A DNA stretch of 21,974 nucleotides. Source: Microcaldota archaeon. Its GTDB lineage: Archaea > Micrarchaeota > Micrarchaeia > Micrarchaeales > Micrarchaeaceae. The stretch covers positions 1-21,974 of the forward strand of contig JAKAXF010000005.1 of assembly GCA_021816645.1 (NCBI GenBank), in the 5' to 3' direction. The first letter of the stretch is position 1. Each line of letters starts with the position of its first letter. This document shows, piece by piece, positions 21,723 through 21,974 of this stretch. The notes under the pieces are model-generated. The model had not been told where the DNA came from. It did not search any database and was given only the letters and a program-made list of their open reading frames with translations. The position numbers and the translations under genes are program-made.

Positions 21723-21974
21723 ATGGCCCAAGACAACTTTTCGCTTGACGTCCTGTCTATAATAAACGACAGGCAGCAGATAACCTACGATGAGCTGAGC
21801 GACATAGCGTTCAGCAGGAACATGCCAAAGGACAAGCTTGATGCGGCGCTATCGAACCTTGAAGAAGAGAAGTCCATAGCCTCAAGGGACAGCGGAGGCA
21901 TACTTACCTACTACACGCTAAAGCAGGATGAGATAAACAAGGTGCTGATAGTCGAGGACGACAAGAGCATAAAC
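21723..21974 (+). CDS. response regulator with N-terminal winged-helix-like domain (partial)
   Basis: Only the first 84 residues are inside the window. Residues 1-68 look like a winged helix-turn-helix: three helices with Ile-Thr-Tyr-Asp-Glu-Leu-Ser-Asp-Ile-Ala and a recognition-type helix rich in Asp/Lys/Leu. A wing-like strand pair (Ile-Ala-Ser-Arg-Asp-Ser-Gly-Gly-Ile-Leu-Thr-Tyr-Tyr-Thr-Leu) follows. Residues 71-84 then read Ile-Asn-Lys-Val-Leu-Ile-Val-Glu-Asp-Asp-Lys-Ser-Ile-Asn, which is the first strand and acidic pocket (Glu78/Asp79/Asp80) of a CheY-like receiver domain. The usual order is receiver first, so this architecture is reversed. The rest of the receiver, including the phosphorylated Asp, is past the window end. 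It is the best partner candidate for the kinase at 18359. Confidence 0.75.
   Translation, partial: MAQDNFSLDVLSIINDRQQITYDELSDIAFSRNMPKDKLDAALSNLEEEKSIASRDSGGILTYYTLKQDEINKVLIVEDDKSIN

Noticed and set aside
1..21974. CRISPR array, insertion sequence or long direct repeat
   Set aside because: No regularly spaced repeats, transposase motifs or terminal inverted repeats were seen on reading the window.

Overview
The window is archaeal. This rests on ribosomal proteins S8e, S24e and S27ae, a hypusine-type aIF5A, RNA polymerase subunit Rpo7 with Spt4, fibrillarin, an archaeal-type GluRS, two FtsZ copies with an archaeal SepF, TATA boxes about 25-30 bases before start codons, and GGTG-type ribosome binding sites. 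Small soluble versions of core proteins and surface proteins dense in N-glycosylation sequons suggest a DPANN lineage, possibly Micrarchaeota/ARMAN-like. That placement is inference; no rRNA is present to test it.

Layout. (1) Positions 1-4950 are visibly more AT-rich and accessory. They hold two small membrane proteins, a PH-like protein, a divergent GNAT-like protein, a beta-carbonic anhydrase, a small GNAT, a parvulin isomerase, a membrane gene with no ordinary start codon, and a P-loop kinase-like gene with a leaderless promoter. (2) 5004-6685 is a tight run of S8e, an unknown 125-residue protein and ornithine carbamoyltransferase. (3) 6758-7387 is a glycosylation-site-rich surface protein. 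(4) 7554-9622 is a tandem ftsZ pair ending in a poly-T terminator. (5) 9735-12143 is a translation run: aIF5A, S24e, S27ae, a CPBP membrane protease and a TrmJ-like methyltransferase. sepF (12160-12531) faces it convergently. (6) 12731-14319 holds a DUF488 protein, a PIN nuclease, Rpo7 and Spt4. (7) 14332-18256 holds a long FKBP, a second surface protein, GluRS and fibrillarin. (8) 18359-21974 holds a soluble GAF/PAS histidine kinase, a third surface protein on the opposite strand, and the start of a probable response regulator whose DNA-binding-like domain precedes the receiver.

How the parts relate. FtsZ-A, FtsZ-B and SepF together would supply the filament and membrane anchor of an FtsZ division machine, interleaved with translation genes. 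The kinase and the cut-off regulator look like one two-component system with reversed regulator architecture; this is the most distinctive signal in the window. Three unrelated-looking surface proteins share one architecture: a single N-terminal membrane anchor and an ectodomain dense in N-X-S/T.

No tRNA, rRNA, CRISPR array, insertion sequence or long repeat was seen. No gene-free stretch exceeds 300 bases with the starts chosen here.
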